Below are positions 43,411-52,805 of a stretch of 64,000 nt of DNA, one piece after another. The stretch is taken from contig OZ245025.1 of NCBI GenBank assembly GCA_965223465.1, forward strand, positions 2,480,001 to 2,544,000. The letters run 5' to 3'. The notes beneath the pieces were generated by a model, which saw only the letters and a program-made list of their open reading frames with translations, was not told the DNA's origin and made no database searches. A program made the translations under genes and the position numbers. The stretch's first letter is position 1. Each line of letters starts with the position of its first letter. Source of the DNA: JAAELZ01 sp965223465. Lineage in GTDB: Bacteria; Pseudomonadota; Gammaproteobacteria; Arenicellales; Poriferihabitantaceae.

Positions 43411-43461
43411 TTAATCTATTCAACAAGTAATTTTGCACAAAACGCCGGCTAATATGTTGTT

Positions 43462-43686
43462 TTAATAATGCGGTGGTCGTTCATCTTCAGGTGATGATGG
43501 CTGTGTTTGGATATCCTCAGCCATTGCCTTAAACCTATCTTGCAAATGCGTGATCTGAACTCTGGTCAGATCAAGCTGTTTGGCCTGTTCATATACCACC
43601 TGATTTAGCTCATCAAGGGTGAGCTCTAAATGCGCGAGTTTTGATTCCAGATTTTCAAAGCGTTGATTCATGGTATAAGCGATCAT
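43462..43686 (-). CDS. slyX: SlyX-family protein
   Basis: A 74-aa coiled-coil protein with the SlyX pattern: ENLESKLAHLELTLDELNQV in the N-terminal half and the conserved ending PPHY. ATG 43686 is used; ATG 43671 would give 69 residues. Function of SlyX is not established. It is divergent from ridA. Confidence 0.85.
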   Translation of the reverse strand: MIAYTMNQRFENLESKLAHLELTLDELNQVVYEQAKQLDLTRVQITHLQDRFKAMAEDIQTQPSSPEDERPPHY

Positions 43687-43764
43687 AAATAACCAGCCTA
43701 AGAATCTAGCAGCTTTCGCGCTGGCTTGTTAGACTTGAATCTTAATTTATCCAACGACACAATC

Positions 43765-44157
43765 ATGGCTGAGAAAAAAATCATCAGTACCCCTAGTGCG
43801 CCTGGCGCAATTGGGGCTTATTCGCAAGCAGTTCGAACCGGCAATACGGTATATATTTCCGGGCAAATTCCACTGGATCCAACGTCCATGCAATTGGTCG
43901 ACGGTGGCTTTGAAGCGCAGGCCAGGCAGGTGTTTGAAAACCTCAAGGCAGTGGCAAATGCGGCAGGGGGCGACTTATCTGATGTCGTCAGAGCCACCAT
44001 CTATATGCTGGATTTGGCCAATTTCGCTCAGGTGAACGAAATCATGAGCGAGTATTTTGCGGAGCCCTATCCTGCCCGAGCCGCGGTTGGCGTGGCGCAA
44101 TTACCCAAAGACGCCACCATTGAAATGGATGCCATTTTGGTTCTGGGCGATGGCTAG
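43765..44157 (+). CDS. ridA: Enamine/imine deaminase RidA
   Basis: Hydrolyses reactive 2-aminoacrylate and other enamines formed by PLP enzymes such as IlvA. The 130-aa protein has GAIGAYSQAVRTGNTVYISG and the catalytic arginine in YPARAAVGVAQLP. ATG 43765 gives the family N-terminus (MAEKKIIST); a longer in-frame reading from 43726 is unlikely. Confidence 0.95.
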   Translation: MAEKKIISTPSAPGAIGAYSQAVRTGNTVYISGQIPLDPTSMQLVDGGFEAQARQVFENLKAVANAAGGDLSDVVRATIYMLDLANFAQVNEIMSEYFAEPYPARAAVGVAQLPKDATIEMDAILVLGDG

Positions 44158-44237
44158 GCCATGCGGTTGATTCAGTAGTTTGGCATATCCGTACCATAAA
44201 TAAGCCGATTTCAGCGCTGGGTAAGCCCCTGACGACT

Positions 44238-46280
44238 TTGTCGGGCGTGGGCGTAGCGCTGGCTGAAAAGCTGGCGCGTCTTGGGCTGGACACCACGTTT
44301 GACCTTTTATTTCATTTACCGTACAAGTTTGAAGATCGCACACGGCTCACCCCAATCCATCAGCTTGGCCATGGTCAGCAAGCGCTTGTTTTGGGGGCGA
44401 TAGAATCCTGCCAGGTACAATTTGGTAGGCGTCGTAGCTTGCTGGTGGGTATAAATGATGCGGGTGCGCGTCTTGACATGCGGTTGTTCTATTTCAATGC
44501 CGGACAACAACGTGCGCTGGAACATGGACAATGGATAAGTTGCTATGGTGAGGCCCGTCAGGGCGTGCGTTGCCTGGAAATGATTCATCCGGAATATCAA
44601 GTCCACGCAATTGAGCCTGAAGATGTAACCAGCGATAGTTTAACGCCAGTCTACCCACTTACGGAAGGCATCACGCATACGCGCATGCGTAAGTTGATAC
44701 TGGCGGTATTGAAAGCTGAACTCAGCCAGGTTGAGGAATTATTACCCGACTCGATATTGGGCGAGCAAAGATTTATGCCCCTGGCCGACGCTTTACGTAC
44801 CCTACATACTCCGCAGCCAGACGATGATTTGGCTGCGCTGGCGGAACGTCGACATCCTGCGCAGCAACGACTGGCGCTAGAAGAATTGCTTGCGCATCAT
44901 CTGGCGCTACGCAAACTCAAACAAAAACGTATCGCACAAAATGCCCCGTTGATTCAGACCAATGGTAAGTCTTGGCCGGCGCTGCAAAAATCTCTAGGAT
45001 TTGCGCTGACCAATGCACAATTGCGCGCGATTGCTGAAATTGAACAGGATTTTACCGAAGCACGCCCTACCTTGCGTATGATCCAGGGGGATGTGGGATG
45101 TGGAAAGACCATCGTTGCGGCCGCGGCTGCGCTGCATGTGGTGGATGCAGATTATCAGGTCGCAATAATGGCACCTACCGAACTATTAGCAGAGCAGCAT
45201 CGACAAAATTTTAACGCCTGGTGCGCGCCGCTGGGTATTGAAACCACGTGGCTCACCAGTCGTTTGCCTGCCGCAGAAAGAAAGACTGCGCTTTCGGCGA
45301 TAGAATCAGGCGCAGCAAAAATTGTCATCGGTACCCATGCGCTATTTCAGGAGAGCGTGACGTTTGCCAAACTAGGCTTAATTATCGTAGATGAACAACA
45401 CCGCTTTGGGGTTGATCAACGCCTGGCGCTTAAAAACAAAGCGCAGATTGGGCAGCAAACTGCGCATCAAATTATCATGAGCGCGACCCCGATTCCGCGT
45501 TCGCTTTCGATGGTGTATTACGCAGATTTGGATGTCTCTAATATCGATGAGCTGCCACCTGGACGTAAACCTGTTATGACCGTGGTGCTACCCAACTCGC
45601 GGCGGGATGAGGTGCAAGAGCGCATTCGTGCAGCCTGTGCGCAGGGTCGGCAGGTGTACTGGGTGTGCCCCTTGATCGAAGAATCGGATGCGCTACAAGC
45701 AGAGGCCGCTACCGATGTTGCCAACAAGCTTTCTGGTGCCCTGAACGAACTCAAGGTCGAGTTGATTCACGGTAGAATGAAAGCCGTAGAAAAAGACCGA
45801 TTAATGCGCGCCTTTCGGGTGGGCGAAATTGATCTTTTGGTGGCGACAACCGTAATTGAGGTGGGCGTGGATGTACCCAATGCCAGTTTAATGATCATAG
45901 AAAATGCCGAGCGTTTAGGTCTAGCACAACTACATCAGTTACGTGGTCGGGTCGGCAGAGGGGATGCGCAGGCCGCTTGTGTGCTGATGTATCAGGCACC
46001 CTTGGGTAAAGCAAGCCGCAGGCGTCTGGATATTATGCGCCAGACCAATGATGGGTTTGAAATCGCCAGACACGATCTAGAGTTTCGTGGCCCCGGAGAG
46101 CTGATGGGGACGCGTCAAACGGGTGAGCATCAGCTCAAAGTGGCAAATATCGTGCGTGATCAAGCTTTACTGCCGTTGGTTGAGCAGGCTGCACATGAGT
46201 TACGCCAGCATGAACCGCAGCAAATAGAAAAGATCATTGATCGCTGGGTTAAGCGTAAAGCACAATACGCAGAAGTGTGA
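44238..46280 (+). CDS. recG: ATP-dependent DNA helicase RecG
   Basis: Branch-migration helicase for stalled forks and Holliday junctions. The 680-aa reading has the wedge domain, Walker A QGDVGCGKTIVAAAAALHVV, DEQHRF (DExH), SATPIPRSLSMVYYADLDVS and GRVGRG. The TTG at 44238 begins at LSGVGVALAEKL, while homologs have about 14 more residues. The frame upstream does encode a matching stretch (KPISALGKPLTT) but without ATG, GTG or TTG. The true start may be a rare codon (ATA or ATT near 44196-44208). Confidence 0.92.
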   Translation: MSGVGVALAEKLARLGLDTTFDLLFHLPYKFEDRTRLTPIHQLGHGQQALVLGAIESCQVQFGRRRSLLVGINDAGARLDMRLFYFNAGQQRALEHGQWISCYGEARQGVRCLEMIHPEYQVHAIEPEDVTSDSLTPVYPLTEGITHTRMRKLILAVLKAELSQVEELLPDSILGEQRFMPLADALRTLHTPQPDDDLAALAERRHPAQQRLALEELLAHHLALRKLKQKRIAQNAPLIQTNGKSWPALQKSLGFALTNAQLRAIAEIEQDFTEARPTLRMIQGDVGCGKTIVAAAAALHVVDADYQVAIMAPTELLAEQHRQNFNAWCAPLGIETTWLTSRLPAAERKTALSAIESGAAKIVIGTHALFQESVTFAKLGLIIVDEQHRFGVDQRLALKNKAQIGQQTAHQIIMSATPIPRSLSMVYYADLDVSNIDELPPGRKPVMTVVLPNSRRDEVQERIRAACAQGRQVYWVCPLIEESDALQAEAATDVANKLSGALNELKVELIHGRMKAVEKDRLMRAFRVGEIDLLVATTVIEVGVDVPNASLMIIENAERLGLAQLHQLRGRVGRGDAQAACVLMYQAPLGKASRRRLDIMRQTNDGFEIARHDLEFRGPGELMGTRQTGEHQLKVANIVRDQALLPLVEQAAHELRQHEPQQIEKIIDRWVKRKAQYAEV

Positions 46281-46305
46281 TCCGATAATACGCCTTTAAC
46301 ACGAG

Positions 46306-48123
46306 CTAGGCATGCTCTAGATCACGGTTAAAATCCCCTTTACGTTTTTTATGTTGTTTTTTGGCAACGGAAACACGCAGCGGGCATTTTTTGGTGTTTT
46401 TACAGTTTTCGCAGCGCATATCCGTCCAGGCATACGCTAGTGCATACGTTATGCGCGAGAAAAAATGATCGTCGCCGATCTTGTGGATCGAGTCAGTTTT
46501 ATGCATGCTGAGCATAAACGGGCGCTTCATTCTGGCAATCAGCACGGTCACACCGGCGTTTTTAAAGCGTTCGCACAATTGGGTCAGCACCATCTCCCCG
46601 GTGGCGTCCAGCATGTTAATACCTTCGGCATCCAGTACGATAAATTTGACATCGGGATGATCTGCAAATACGCCCAGTAATTTGGTTTCAAAATAACCCG
46701 CATTGGCGTAGTACAACGACATATCAAAGCGTACCACAACGATATTCTTGCAAGTATTTAGTTCTGAGTGGATTTTAAGATCACGAAAAGTGGCATCATG
46801 GTAACGACTGAGTTCAGCAAAGCGTGGCCGCATCGTACGATATATAAACAAAGCCATTGATAGGAATACGCCGACCAATATGCCCTTATCCAGATGTGGT
46901 GCCATGATAAGGGTTAATATGAATGTTATCACTGCGACGATACCATCGTGTTTTTCCGCTTTCCAGGCGTGTACAATTGGCTCAATTTTCACTAATCCAA
47001 CAACCGCCATAATGATCACAGCGGCCAACGTCGCTTGGGGTAGGTGGTAGAGAAGTGGGGTTAAAAACAGCAAGGTGATACCGACCAGGATTCCCGTCAC
47101 AATGGATGAAAACCCGGTACGTGCGCCCGCGTCGATATTGACCGCTGAACGGGAAAAGGAGCCCGATACCGGGTAGCCGTTGAATAAGCCTGATACCACG
47201 TTGGATAGGCCTTGGCCGACTAATTCCTGGTTGGCATCTAGACGTTGTCGAGTGCGGGCAGCCATCGCTTTAGCAATCGAGATGGCTTCCATAAAGCCAA
47301 TTAGGGCAATGACAATCGCAGCAGTGAACAATTGAATCACAATATCCAAGTTAAAGTCGGGAATGGAAAAAGCAGGCAGACCTTTAGGTACTTCACCCAC
47401 CACTGCACCTCCTTCCTCAGCATAACCGGTGAATTTTGAAATCAAAATAGTTGCTGCAACTGCGATTAAAACGCTCGGCAAGGCTGGTTTCCATTTTTTT
47501 AACCCATACATCAAACCAATGGCAAAAATGGAAAAAGCCAGGGTGGGCCAATGGGTATTTTCGATGGCGGCTTGAATAAGGTGGTAAACGGTTTCGTAAT
47601 GATGCTCGGATTTTTCTACACTGACGCCAAATAATTTCCCCAGCTGTGAAGTGGCGATGATAATCGCACCTGCATTGGTAAAGCCGACCACAACTGGATG
47701 TGATAGAAAATCTACCAGTACGCCCATACGCAACAAACCGAGCGACATTTGAAACAAACCAACCAGAATTGCGAGTACCGTTGCATAGGCGAAAAATGCC
47801 TCAGGGCCACCTGTTCGCGCGAGGGGTTCGAGTGCGGCTGCTGTCATTAAAGAGACCACTGCAACCGGCCCAGTGGCCAGCTGTCTGGAGGAGCCAAAAA
47901 TGGCTGCCACCATGGGTGGTAAAAATGAGGCGTATAAACCGTAATAAGCGGGCAAGCCTGCTAGCTGTGCGTAAGCCATCGATTGGGGCACTAGAACCAG
48001 TGCGACGGTTAATCCGGCGAGAATATCAACTTTTAGGGTTTCCTTATCCCGCAGCTCGCGAATCTGATAAATGGTCGGAAACAGCATGCTACGAAAGCGC
48101 TTAAAAAATTCAGTCGGTGTCAT
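46306..48123 (-). CDS. SulP-family anion transporter with STAS domain
   Basis: A 605-aa inner-membrane transporter: SulP membrane domain (LAGLTVALVLVPQSMAYAQL, GLPAYYGLYASFLPP, GLFNGYPVSGSFSRSAVN) over about residues 25-425, then a STAS domain (VVRFDMSLYYANAGYFETKL, VLDAEGINMLDATG). The C-terminal tail has CENCKNTKKC and a basic stretch, which is unusual. Sulfate or bicarbonate are likely substrates. It is convergent with recG. Confidence 0.92.
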   Translation of the reverse strand: MTPTEFFKRFRSMLFPTIYQIRELRDKETLKVDILAGLTVALVLVPQSMAYAQLAGLPAYYGLYASFLPPMVAAIFGSSRQLATGPVAVVSLMTAAALEPLARTGGPEAFFAYATVLAILVGLFQMSLGLLRMGVLVDFLSHPVVVGFTNAGAIIIATSQLGKLFGVSVEKSEHHYETVYHLIQAAIENTHWPTLAFSIFAIGLMYGLKKWKPALPSVLIAVAATILISKFTGYAEEGGAVVGEVPKGLPAFSIPDFNLDIVIQLFTAAIVIALIGFMEAISIAKAMAARTRQRLDANQELVGQGLSNVVSGLFNGYPVSGSFSRSAVNIDAGARTGFSSIVTGILVGITLLFLTPLLYHLPQATLAAVIIMAVVGLVKIEPIVHAWKAEKHDGIVAVITFILTLIMAPHLDKGILVGVFLSMALFIYRTMRPRFAELSRYHDATFRDLKIHSELNTCKNIVVVRFDMSLYYANAGYFETKLLGVFADHPDVKFIVLDAEGINMLDATGEMVLTQLCERFKNAGVTVLIARMKRPFMLSMHKTDSIHKIGDDHFFSRITYALAYAWTDMRCENCKNTKKCPLRVSVAKKQHKKRKGDFNRDLEHA

Positions 48124-48430
48124 TATTATTTTTTAAGGATGCTGAAACCGATCAGTGCAATGTTGCTGCAAACAGTAACAAAGCGACACAAAGTGATGCT
48201 TATCCATTACATATCGCCCGCCCAATCGCGCATTTTGATTATTCATACTTTGGGTTGTTCCCTACATGGAGTTTGGTTCGCGTTTGGCGGTAAAGTTTCC
48301 CTTGAGGAAGGCAAATTCCAGAAAACCGCTACTAGCGCCCGATCGGTTCCCATGATAAATTTATCCGCTATGGTTTTTGTTAACACCCGATTTTTACCCC
48401 TAAATTTACTTCCATCCGGCCGATTATAGC
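48124..48430. other. Intergenic region between SulP and glcD
   Basis: A TTG-initiated reading at 48139 is not supported. TTATAG at 48424-48429 is a -10-like element too close to the glcD GTG to serve it. No operator or terminator is clear. Confidence 0.4.
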
Positions 48431-49927
48431 GTGAATCCATCCTCTGCTGAAATTTCACTTGCCTCGCGTAAAGGATTTGATGATCCCCTGTATCCACGGT
48501 TTGCAAAAATCTTGCCAGAACACTGTATTGTCGCGGATGAAGACTCCATCCGACCGTATGAATGCGATGGTTTGACCGGTTACCGGCAAATGCCGCGCCT
48601 GGTGCTGTTGCCAGAAACGGTCGAGCAGGTGCAGGATATCATGCGTATATGCCAAGCAACCAAAACACCGATTGTGCCACGCGGAGCAGGAACCTGTCTC
48701 TCCGGCGGGGCAACGCCGCATCCGGAAGGGGTAGTGCTATCGGTTGCCAGGCTGAACAAAATTCTTAAGATTGATCAAGCAAATCGCACCGCAACGGTTG
48801 AGCCGGGTGTAACCAATTTAGCGATATCGCAAGCAGTGGAGCATCTTGGGTTGTACTACGCACCCGACCCTTCCTCACAAATAGCCTGCACTATTGGTGG
48901 CAACGTCGCCGAAAATGCAGGTGGTGTGCATTGCCTGAAGTATGGTCTGACGGGGCACAATGTGTTACAGGTAAAACTGGTGAGCCTGGAAGGAGAGATA
49001 CTCAATTTTGGTAGCGAAGCACTAGAAACACCGGGCTATGATTTGCTGTCGCTAATTGTTGGCTCGGAGGGAATGCTCGGTATTGTGGTCGAAGTGGTTG
49101 TGCGCCTATTACCTAAACCCGCCCAAATTGCCGCGCTGATGGCGCAGTTCGATGACGTAGAGCAGGCGGGTAACGCGGTCGCTGCGGTGATCGCTGGCGG
49201 GATTATTCCCGCGGGCTTTGAGATGATGGATAAGGCAGCAATTTCTGCAGCGGAAGATTTCGCGCATGCGGGTTACCCTAAAGATGCGCAGGCCATTTTG
49301 CTTTGCGAGATTGATGGTGTCAGCGAAGAAATTGACCCCCAGCTTGATCGATTAGAAGATTTACTCAAACAAAATGGCGCGGTAGATATTCGGCGCGCGC
49401 GTAATGAAGCGGAAAGAGTTCGGTTTTGGTCAGGGCGGAAAAATGCTTTTCCAGCGGTCGGTCGTATCTCGCCGGATTATTATTGCATGGATGGCACGAT
49501 ACCGCGAAAGGCGCTTGCACAAGTGCTGAAGAAGATCAGCGATCTATCCACCCAATACGGTTTGCGCGTTGCGAATGTGTTTCACGCGGGTGACGGGAAT
49601 TTGCATCCATTGATTTTGTATGATGCGAGTGCGCCAGGCGAGTTTGATAAAGCCGAAGCGCTGGGAGGAGAAATACTAGATGAATGCATTGCTGTCGGTG
49701 GCACCATCACCGGTGAGCACGGTGTTGGCCTGGAGAAGATTGATCGAATGTGTGTCCAGTTCACTGATGCTGAGCGAGCGCATTTTCTCTCGATCCGCCA
49801 ATGCCTGGATCCAGATGGCTTATTAAACCCCGGCAAAGCGATCCCTACGCTGAACCGGTGCGCCGAGTTTGGCGCAATGCATGTTCATAATGGCGAGCTT
49901 GCGCATCCCGAGCTAGAACGGTTTTAG
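48431..49927 (+). CDS. glcD: Glycolate oxidase subunit GlcD
   Basis: FAD-linked catalytic subunit (498 aa) oxidising glycolate to glyoxylate. FAD-binding motifs: PIVPRGAGTCLSGGA, GGNVAENAGGVHCLKYGLTG and GSEGMLGIVVEVV; C-terminal cap with NVFHAGDGNLHP and GEHGVGLEK. The start GTG at 48431 gives a length close to E. coli GlcD. It is the first gene of glcDEF. Confidence 0.95.
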   Translation: MNPSSAEISLASRKGFDDPLYPRFAKILPEHCIVADEDSIRPYECDGLTGYRQMPRLVLLPETVEQVQDIMRICQATKTPIVPRGAGTCLSGGATPHPEGVVLSVARLNKILKIDQANRTATVEPGVTNLAISQAVEHLGLYYAPDPSSQIACTIGGNVAENAGGVHCLKYGLTGHNVLQVKLVSLEGEILNFGSEALETPGYDLLSLIVGSEGMLGIVVEVVVRLLPKPAQIAALMAQFDDVEQAGNAVAAVIAGGIIPAGFEMMDKAAISAAEDFAHAGYPKDAQAILLCEIDGVSEEIDPQLDRLEDLLKQNGAVDIRRARNEAERVRFWSGRKNAFPAVGRISPDYYCMDGTIPRKALAQVLKKISDLSTQYGLRVANVFHAGDGNLHPLILYDASAPGEFDKAEALGGEILDECIAVGGTITGEHGVGLEKIDRMCVQFTDAERAHFLSIRQCLDPDGLLNPGKAIPTLNRCAEFGAMHVHNGELAHPELERF

Positions 49928-49935
49928 GACTTGGC

Positions 49936-51009
49936 ATGAGTGGAACTTACGTGACCTGGGTTGACCAGGTAATCACCGCACAGCGAGAAAAATCTGCGTT
50001 TAACATTGTTGGTGGACAAAGCAAGGTGTTTTACGGCGGGGTACCACAAGGATCACCACTTGATATGACGAGCAATCACGGGATTGTCGATTATGACCCC
50101 GCAGAACTAGTGATCGTGGTACGGAGTGGGACCTCGCTGGAAGAAGTGAATAAAGTACTCGCGAGTAAAGGTCAAATGTTGGGGTTTGAGCCCCCTTTCG
50201 CTCAGCGAGGGGCCACCATTGGTGGGGCAGTGGCGTCAGGGCTGGCTGGCGCGGGTCGGCCTTATCGGGGTGGAGTGCGAGATTTCTTGCTTGGCGTAAA
50301 AATAATTAATGGAATGGGTGAAGTGCTCCAATTTGGTGGGCGTGTGATGAAAAATGTGGCGGGTTTTGACGTATTTCGGCCAATGGCCGGCGCCATGGGT
50401 ACACTCGGGGTGCTTTTGGAGGTATCACTACGGGTGATGCCCATTCCAGAATCCGAAGTGACGCTAAGCTTTGCGATGAGCGAGCAAGATGAAGCGCTTA
50501 AGCAAATGTCAGAATTTGGACAAACCCTCGCCAGTATCAGTGCGGCGGCCTGGTATGCTGGAAAAATGTACTTAAGGCTATCTGGTAGTAGTGTCGCGTT
50601 AAAGCGTGATCAGCAGTTGTTGGACAAACAATTCAGTTTAAATGAGTCGGATTCAGAAATCTGGTCATCACTGAGCAGCTTTGAGCATGCTTTTTTTAAT
50701 GGCAATGAGCAGAATTTCCAACTGGCGGTGATTAATGTGCCTGCAGCTACCGCCGCTATTGATTTACCTGGCAGGCAGTTTATCGATTGGGCCGGCGCGA
50801 GGCGCTATTTAAATTCTTCGTTAGATGTTGCGGCTGTACGCGCGCGCATCCAACGTTTTGGCGGCAATGCAGTGGCCCTCAAAAGCGATAATGATTCAGA
50901 GTTTTTTCAGCCGCTCAACCCCAGTTTGTTGGCACTACATAAGCGGCTAAAAAGAGCATTCGACCCAGACCGGATTCTCAATCCGGGCCGTTTGTATTCG
51001 GATTTATAG
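49936..51009 (+). CDS. glcE: Glycolate oxidase subunit GlcE
   Basis: FAD-binding subunit (357 aa), shorter than GlcD. It has ATIGGAVASGLAGAGRPYRGG, GRVMKNVAGFDVFRPMAGAM and the ending DPDRILNPGRLY. It begins 8 bases after glcD and ends 2 bases before glcF, so the three are one translation unit. Confidence 0.95.
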   Translation: MSGTYVTWVDQVITAQREKSAFNIVGGQSKVFYGGVPQGSPLDMTSNHGIVDYDPAELVIVVRSGTSLEEVNKVLASKGQMLGFEPPFAQRGATIGGAVASGLAGAGRPYRGGVRDFLLGVKIINGMGEVLQFGGRVMKNVAGFDVFRPMAGAMGTLGVLLEVSLRVMPIPESEVTLSFAMSEQDEALKQMSEFGQTLASISAAAWYAGKMYLRLSGSSVALKRDQQLLDKQFSLNESDSEIWSSLSSFEHAFFNGNEQNFQLAVINVPAATAAIDLPGRQFIDWAGARRYLNSSLDVAAVRARIQRFGGNAVALKSDNDSEFFQPLNPSLLALHKRLKRAFDPDRILNPGRLYSDL

Positions 51010-51011
51010 GC

Positions 51012-52214
51012 ATGGACACGAATCTCGCCGAACAATTTGCCGCGAAAAGCTATGCCGGTGAAGCGATTGACATAATCAGCAACTGTGTCCACTGTGGTTT
51101 TTGTACCGCCACATGTCCTACCTACCAGCTCCTGGGTGATGAATCAGATAGCCCGCGCGGGCGTATCTATTTGATCAAATCACTGCTAGAGACCGGCCAG
51201 GCGAGCAGCCAAACCCGCACGCACCTAGATCGTTGTTTATTGTGCCGCGCGTGTGAAACGACCTGCCCATCAGGCGTTCAATATGGACATTTAATGGAAA
51301 TAGGACGCATTGCGCTAGAAGAAATTCAGCCCCGTGCAAAAGTTAACCATCTGAGACGCAAAATTGTGGCCAAAGGGCTGATGCAGCGCCCCATTTTTAA
51401 TGCACTGGTGAAAACCGGGGTGAGCGTACGAAAATGGTTGCCACAGGGCATCCGTAAACAGCTACCTGAGCTGGTAGTGGAGGATGTATGGCCACCTGTG
51501 CAACATCAGCGCAAAATGCTGATGCTAGAAGGATGTGTGCAGCCCGCGTTGGGCCCAGCAACCAATATCAAGGCGGCGCAGGTGCTGGATACGTTGGGTA
51601 TTTCGGTACTTCGGGAGACCAATATAGGCTGCTGTGGGGCGGTGGGCCTGCATACGAATGATCATGCCATGGGGATGCAACATATTCGTCAGCGTATAGA
51701 TTATTGGTGGTCATATGTGGAATCGGGAATTGAAGCAATTTTATTTACTGCTTCGGGTTGTGGTGTGACGATTAAGGATTATGGCTACTTGCTCAAAGAT
51801 GATCCCAACTATACCGAGAAAGCGGCACGTATCTCGGTGCTTGCCAAAGACTTATCAGAAGTGGTGGTCGCCGAGCAAAAGCTGCTCAATTCGGATACTG
51901 GCCAGCAGCGCAAGATTGCGTTCCATCCCCCCTGTACCCTACAACATGGGCTAAAGTTAACCGGTGTGGTTGAAAGCATCCTCAGTGGGGTGGGCTATGA
52001 CGTGTTACCCATACAGGATGCTCATTTGTGTTGCGGTTCTGCTGGCACCTATTCAATTTTTCAACCCGAATTATCTGGGAGGTTACGCGATAATAAGCTT
52101 GCTGCCTTGCAGCAGGATGAGCCTGAAGTGATCGCTACGGCCAATATTGGCTGCCAACAACACTTAAAAGGGCACGCAAAAGTAAAGGTGGTACACTGGA
52201 TAGAGCTTCTGTAA
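51012..52214 (+). CDS. glcF: Glycolate oxidase iron-sulfur subunit GlcF
   Basis: A 400-aa electron-transfer subunit with two [4Fe-4S] motifs, CVHCGFCTATCPTYQ and CLLCRACETTCPSG, followed by two CCG domains (GCCGAVGLHTND and LCCGSAGTYSI) that may bind further clusters. It should pass electrons from GlcD/E to quinone. Confidence 0.95.
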   Translation: MDTNLAEQFAAKSYAGEAIDIISNCVHCGFCTATCPTYQLLGDESDSPRGRIYLIKSLLETGQASSQTRTHLDRCLLCRACETTCPSGVQYGHLMEIGRIALEEIQPRAKVNHLRRKIVAKGLMQRPIFNALVKTGVSVRKWLPQGIRKQLPELVVEDVWPPVQHQRKMLMLEGCVQPALGPATNIKAAQVLDTLGISVLRETNIGCCGAVGLHTNDHAMGMQHIRQRIDYWWSYVESGIEAILFTASGCGVTIKDYGYLLKDDPNYTEKAARISVLAKDLSEVVVAEQKLLNSDTGQQRKIAFHPPCTLQHGLKLTGVVESILSGVGYDVLPIQDAHLCCGSAGTYSIFQPELSGRLRDNKLAALQQDEPEVIATANIGCQQHLKGHAKVKVVHWIELL

Positions 52215-52222
52215 GCGTCAAA

Positions 52223-52543
52223 ATGGCGGATCAGTTTTATACATACCACGTATTCGTGTGTGTCAATCAGCGAGAAGAACTCATGGCTTGCGCGGACTTT
52301 GCGAGTCAAGACATGCGTGATTATATGAAAGCGCAAATGAAGAAGCGTGATCTATATGGCGAGGGTAAGGTGAGAATCAGTCAGGCCGGCTGTTTGGGGC
52401 GTTGCTTAAGCGGGCCGGTGATGGTGGTCTATCCGCAGGGAGTGTGGTATTCCTATGTGGATAAAGACGATATTGATGAGATCATTGAGTCGCATCTGAT
52501 GAACAATAAAATCGTAACGCGGCTACTTATCGATCCGGCTTGA
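52223..52543 (+). CDS. Thioredoxin-like [2Fe-2S] ferredoxin
   Basis: A 106-aa protein with the thioredoxin-like ferredoxin pattern: HVFVCVNQREE with a second Cys ten residues later, and GCLGRCLSGPVMVVYPQGVW. It follows glcF by 8 bases, so it is probably co-expressed and may act as an electron carrier or cluster donor for glycolate oxidase. Its stop precedes the small-RNA locus. Confidence 0.85.
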   Translation: MADQFYTYHVFVCVNQREELMACADFASQDMRDYMKAQMKKRDLYGEGKVRISQAGCLGRCLSGPVMVVYPQGVWYSYVDKDDIDEIIESHLMNNKIVTRLLIDPA

Positions 52544-52587
52544 TAACAGTAAAACAATAGTATTTAATAAAAATCTAATATTAGTAC

Positions 52588-52616
52588 TTGACAGAATAGT
52601 TATTTTATAAGAAAAT
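52588..52616 (+). promoter_or_regulatory. Promoter of candidate small RNA 1
   Basis: A consensus TTGACA (52588-52593) and GAAAAT (52611-52616) with exact 17-bp spacing. The expected start is at about 52623, the first base of a hairpin. Confidence 0.6.
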
Positions 52617-52622
52617 GTGCGC

Positions 52623-52740
52623 TCTGTTCGTAGAACAGACCAGTTTATAAGGTATTGATGCGTTTAATCAATAACTTGAACTTCTCCTCCATCCTCCTTT
52701 GGTGGTTTAGGCGTGGCACACTCTGCCACGCCCTTTTTTT
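52623..52740 (+). ncRNA. Candidate small RNA 1 with two CCTCC anti-SD motifs
   Basis: About 118 nt with no convincing ORF. A 5' hairpin TCTGTTC-GTA-GAACAGA (52623-52639) is followed by a second, ATTGAT/ATCAAT with 7-nt loop (52654-52672). An unpaired C-rich segment CTCCTCCATCCTCC (52684-52697) carries two CCTCC units. The 3' end is a 9-bp hairpin GGCGTGGCA/TGCCACGCC (52710-52732) with a T7 tail. The plan resembles anti-SD riboregulators with CCUCC motifs such as CcsR RNAs of Rhodobacter and alpha-r14 RNAs of rhizobia; homology is not claimed. Confidence 0.65.
52710..52740 (+). terminator. Intrinsic terminator of small RNA 1
   Basis: Perfect 9-bp GC-rich stem, 5-nt loop, then C and seven T. 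Confidence 0.92.
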
Positions 52741-52753
52741 ACCTATTTTGTGT

Positions 52754-52799
52754 AAATGTGATATATCTCACATTTATTCAGCCGATGCTTTAATATCAT
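52754..52799 (+). promoter_or_regulatory. CRP-type class II promoter of candidate small RNA 2
   Basis: AAATGTGA-TATATC-TCACATTT (52754-52775) has both CRP half-sites perfect (TGTGA-N6-TCACA) and the AAA/TTT flanks of the consensus. TATCAT (52794-52799) is a five-of-six -10. A start at about 52806 places the site centre (52764.5) at -41.5, the class II activation position. A CRP or Vfr-like regulator is inferred. Confidence 0.78.
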
Positions 52800-52805
52800 A
52801 TAGCT

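Larger units (their letters stand above)
42593..43461. other. AT-rich region with relic sequences
   Basis: It contains the small ORF at 42759, the degenerate nadD tail at 42928-43038 and a weak minus-strand ORF at 43261-43410. The rest (43040-43260) shows no ORF or structure I can support. Base composition and gene density differ from the flanks, as expected for an old insertion or decaying segment. Confidence 0.6.

Noticed and set aside
48139..48429. 96-codon ORF upstream of glcD
   Set aside because: TTG start without ribosome site, no protein-like features.
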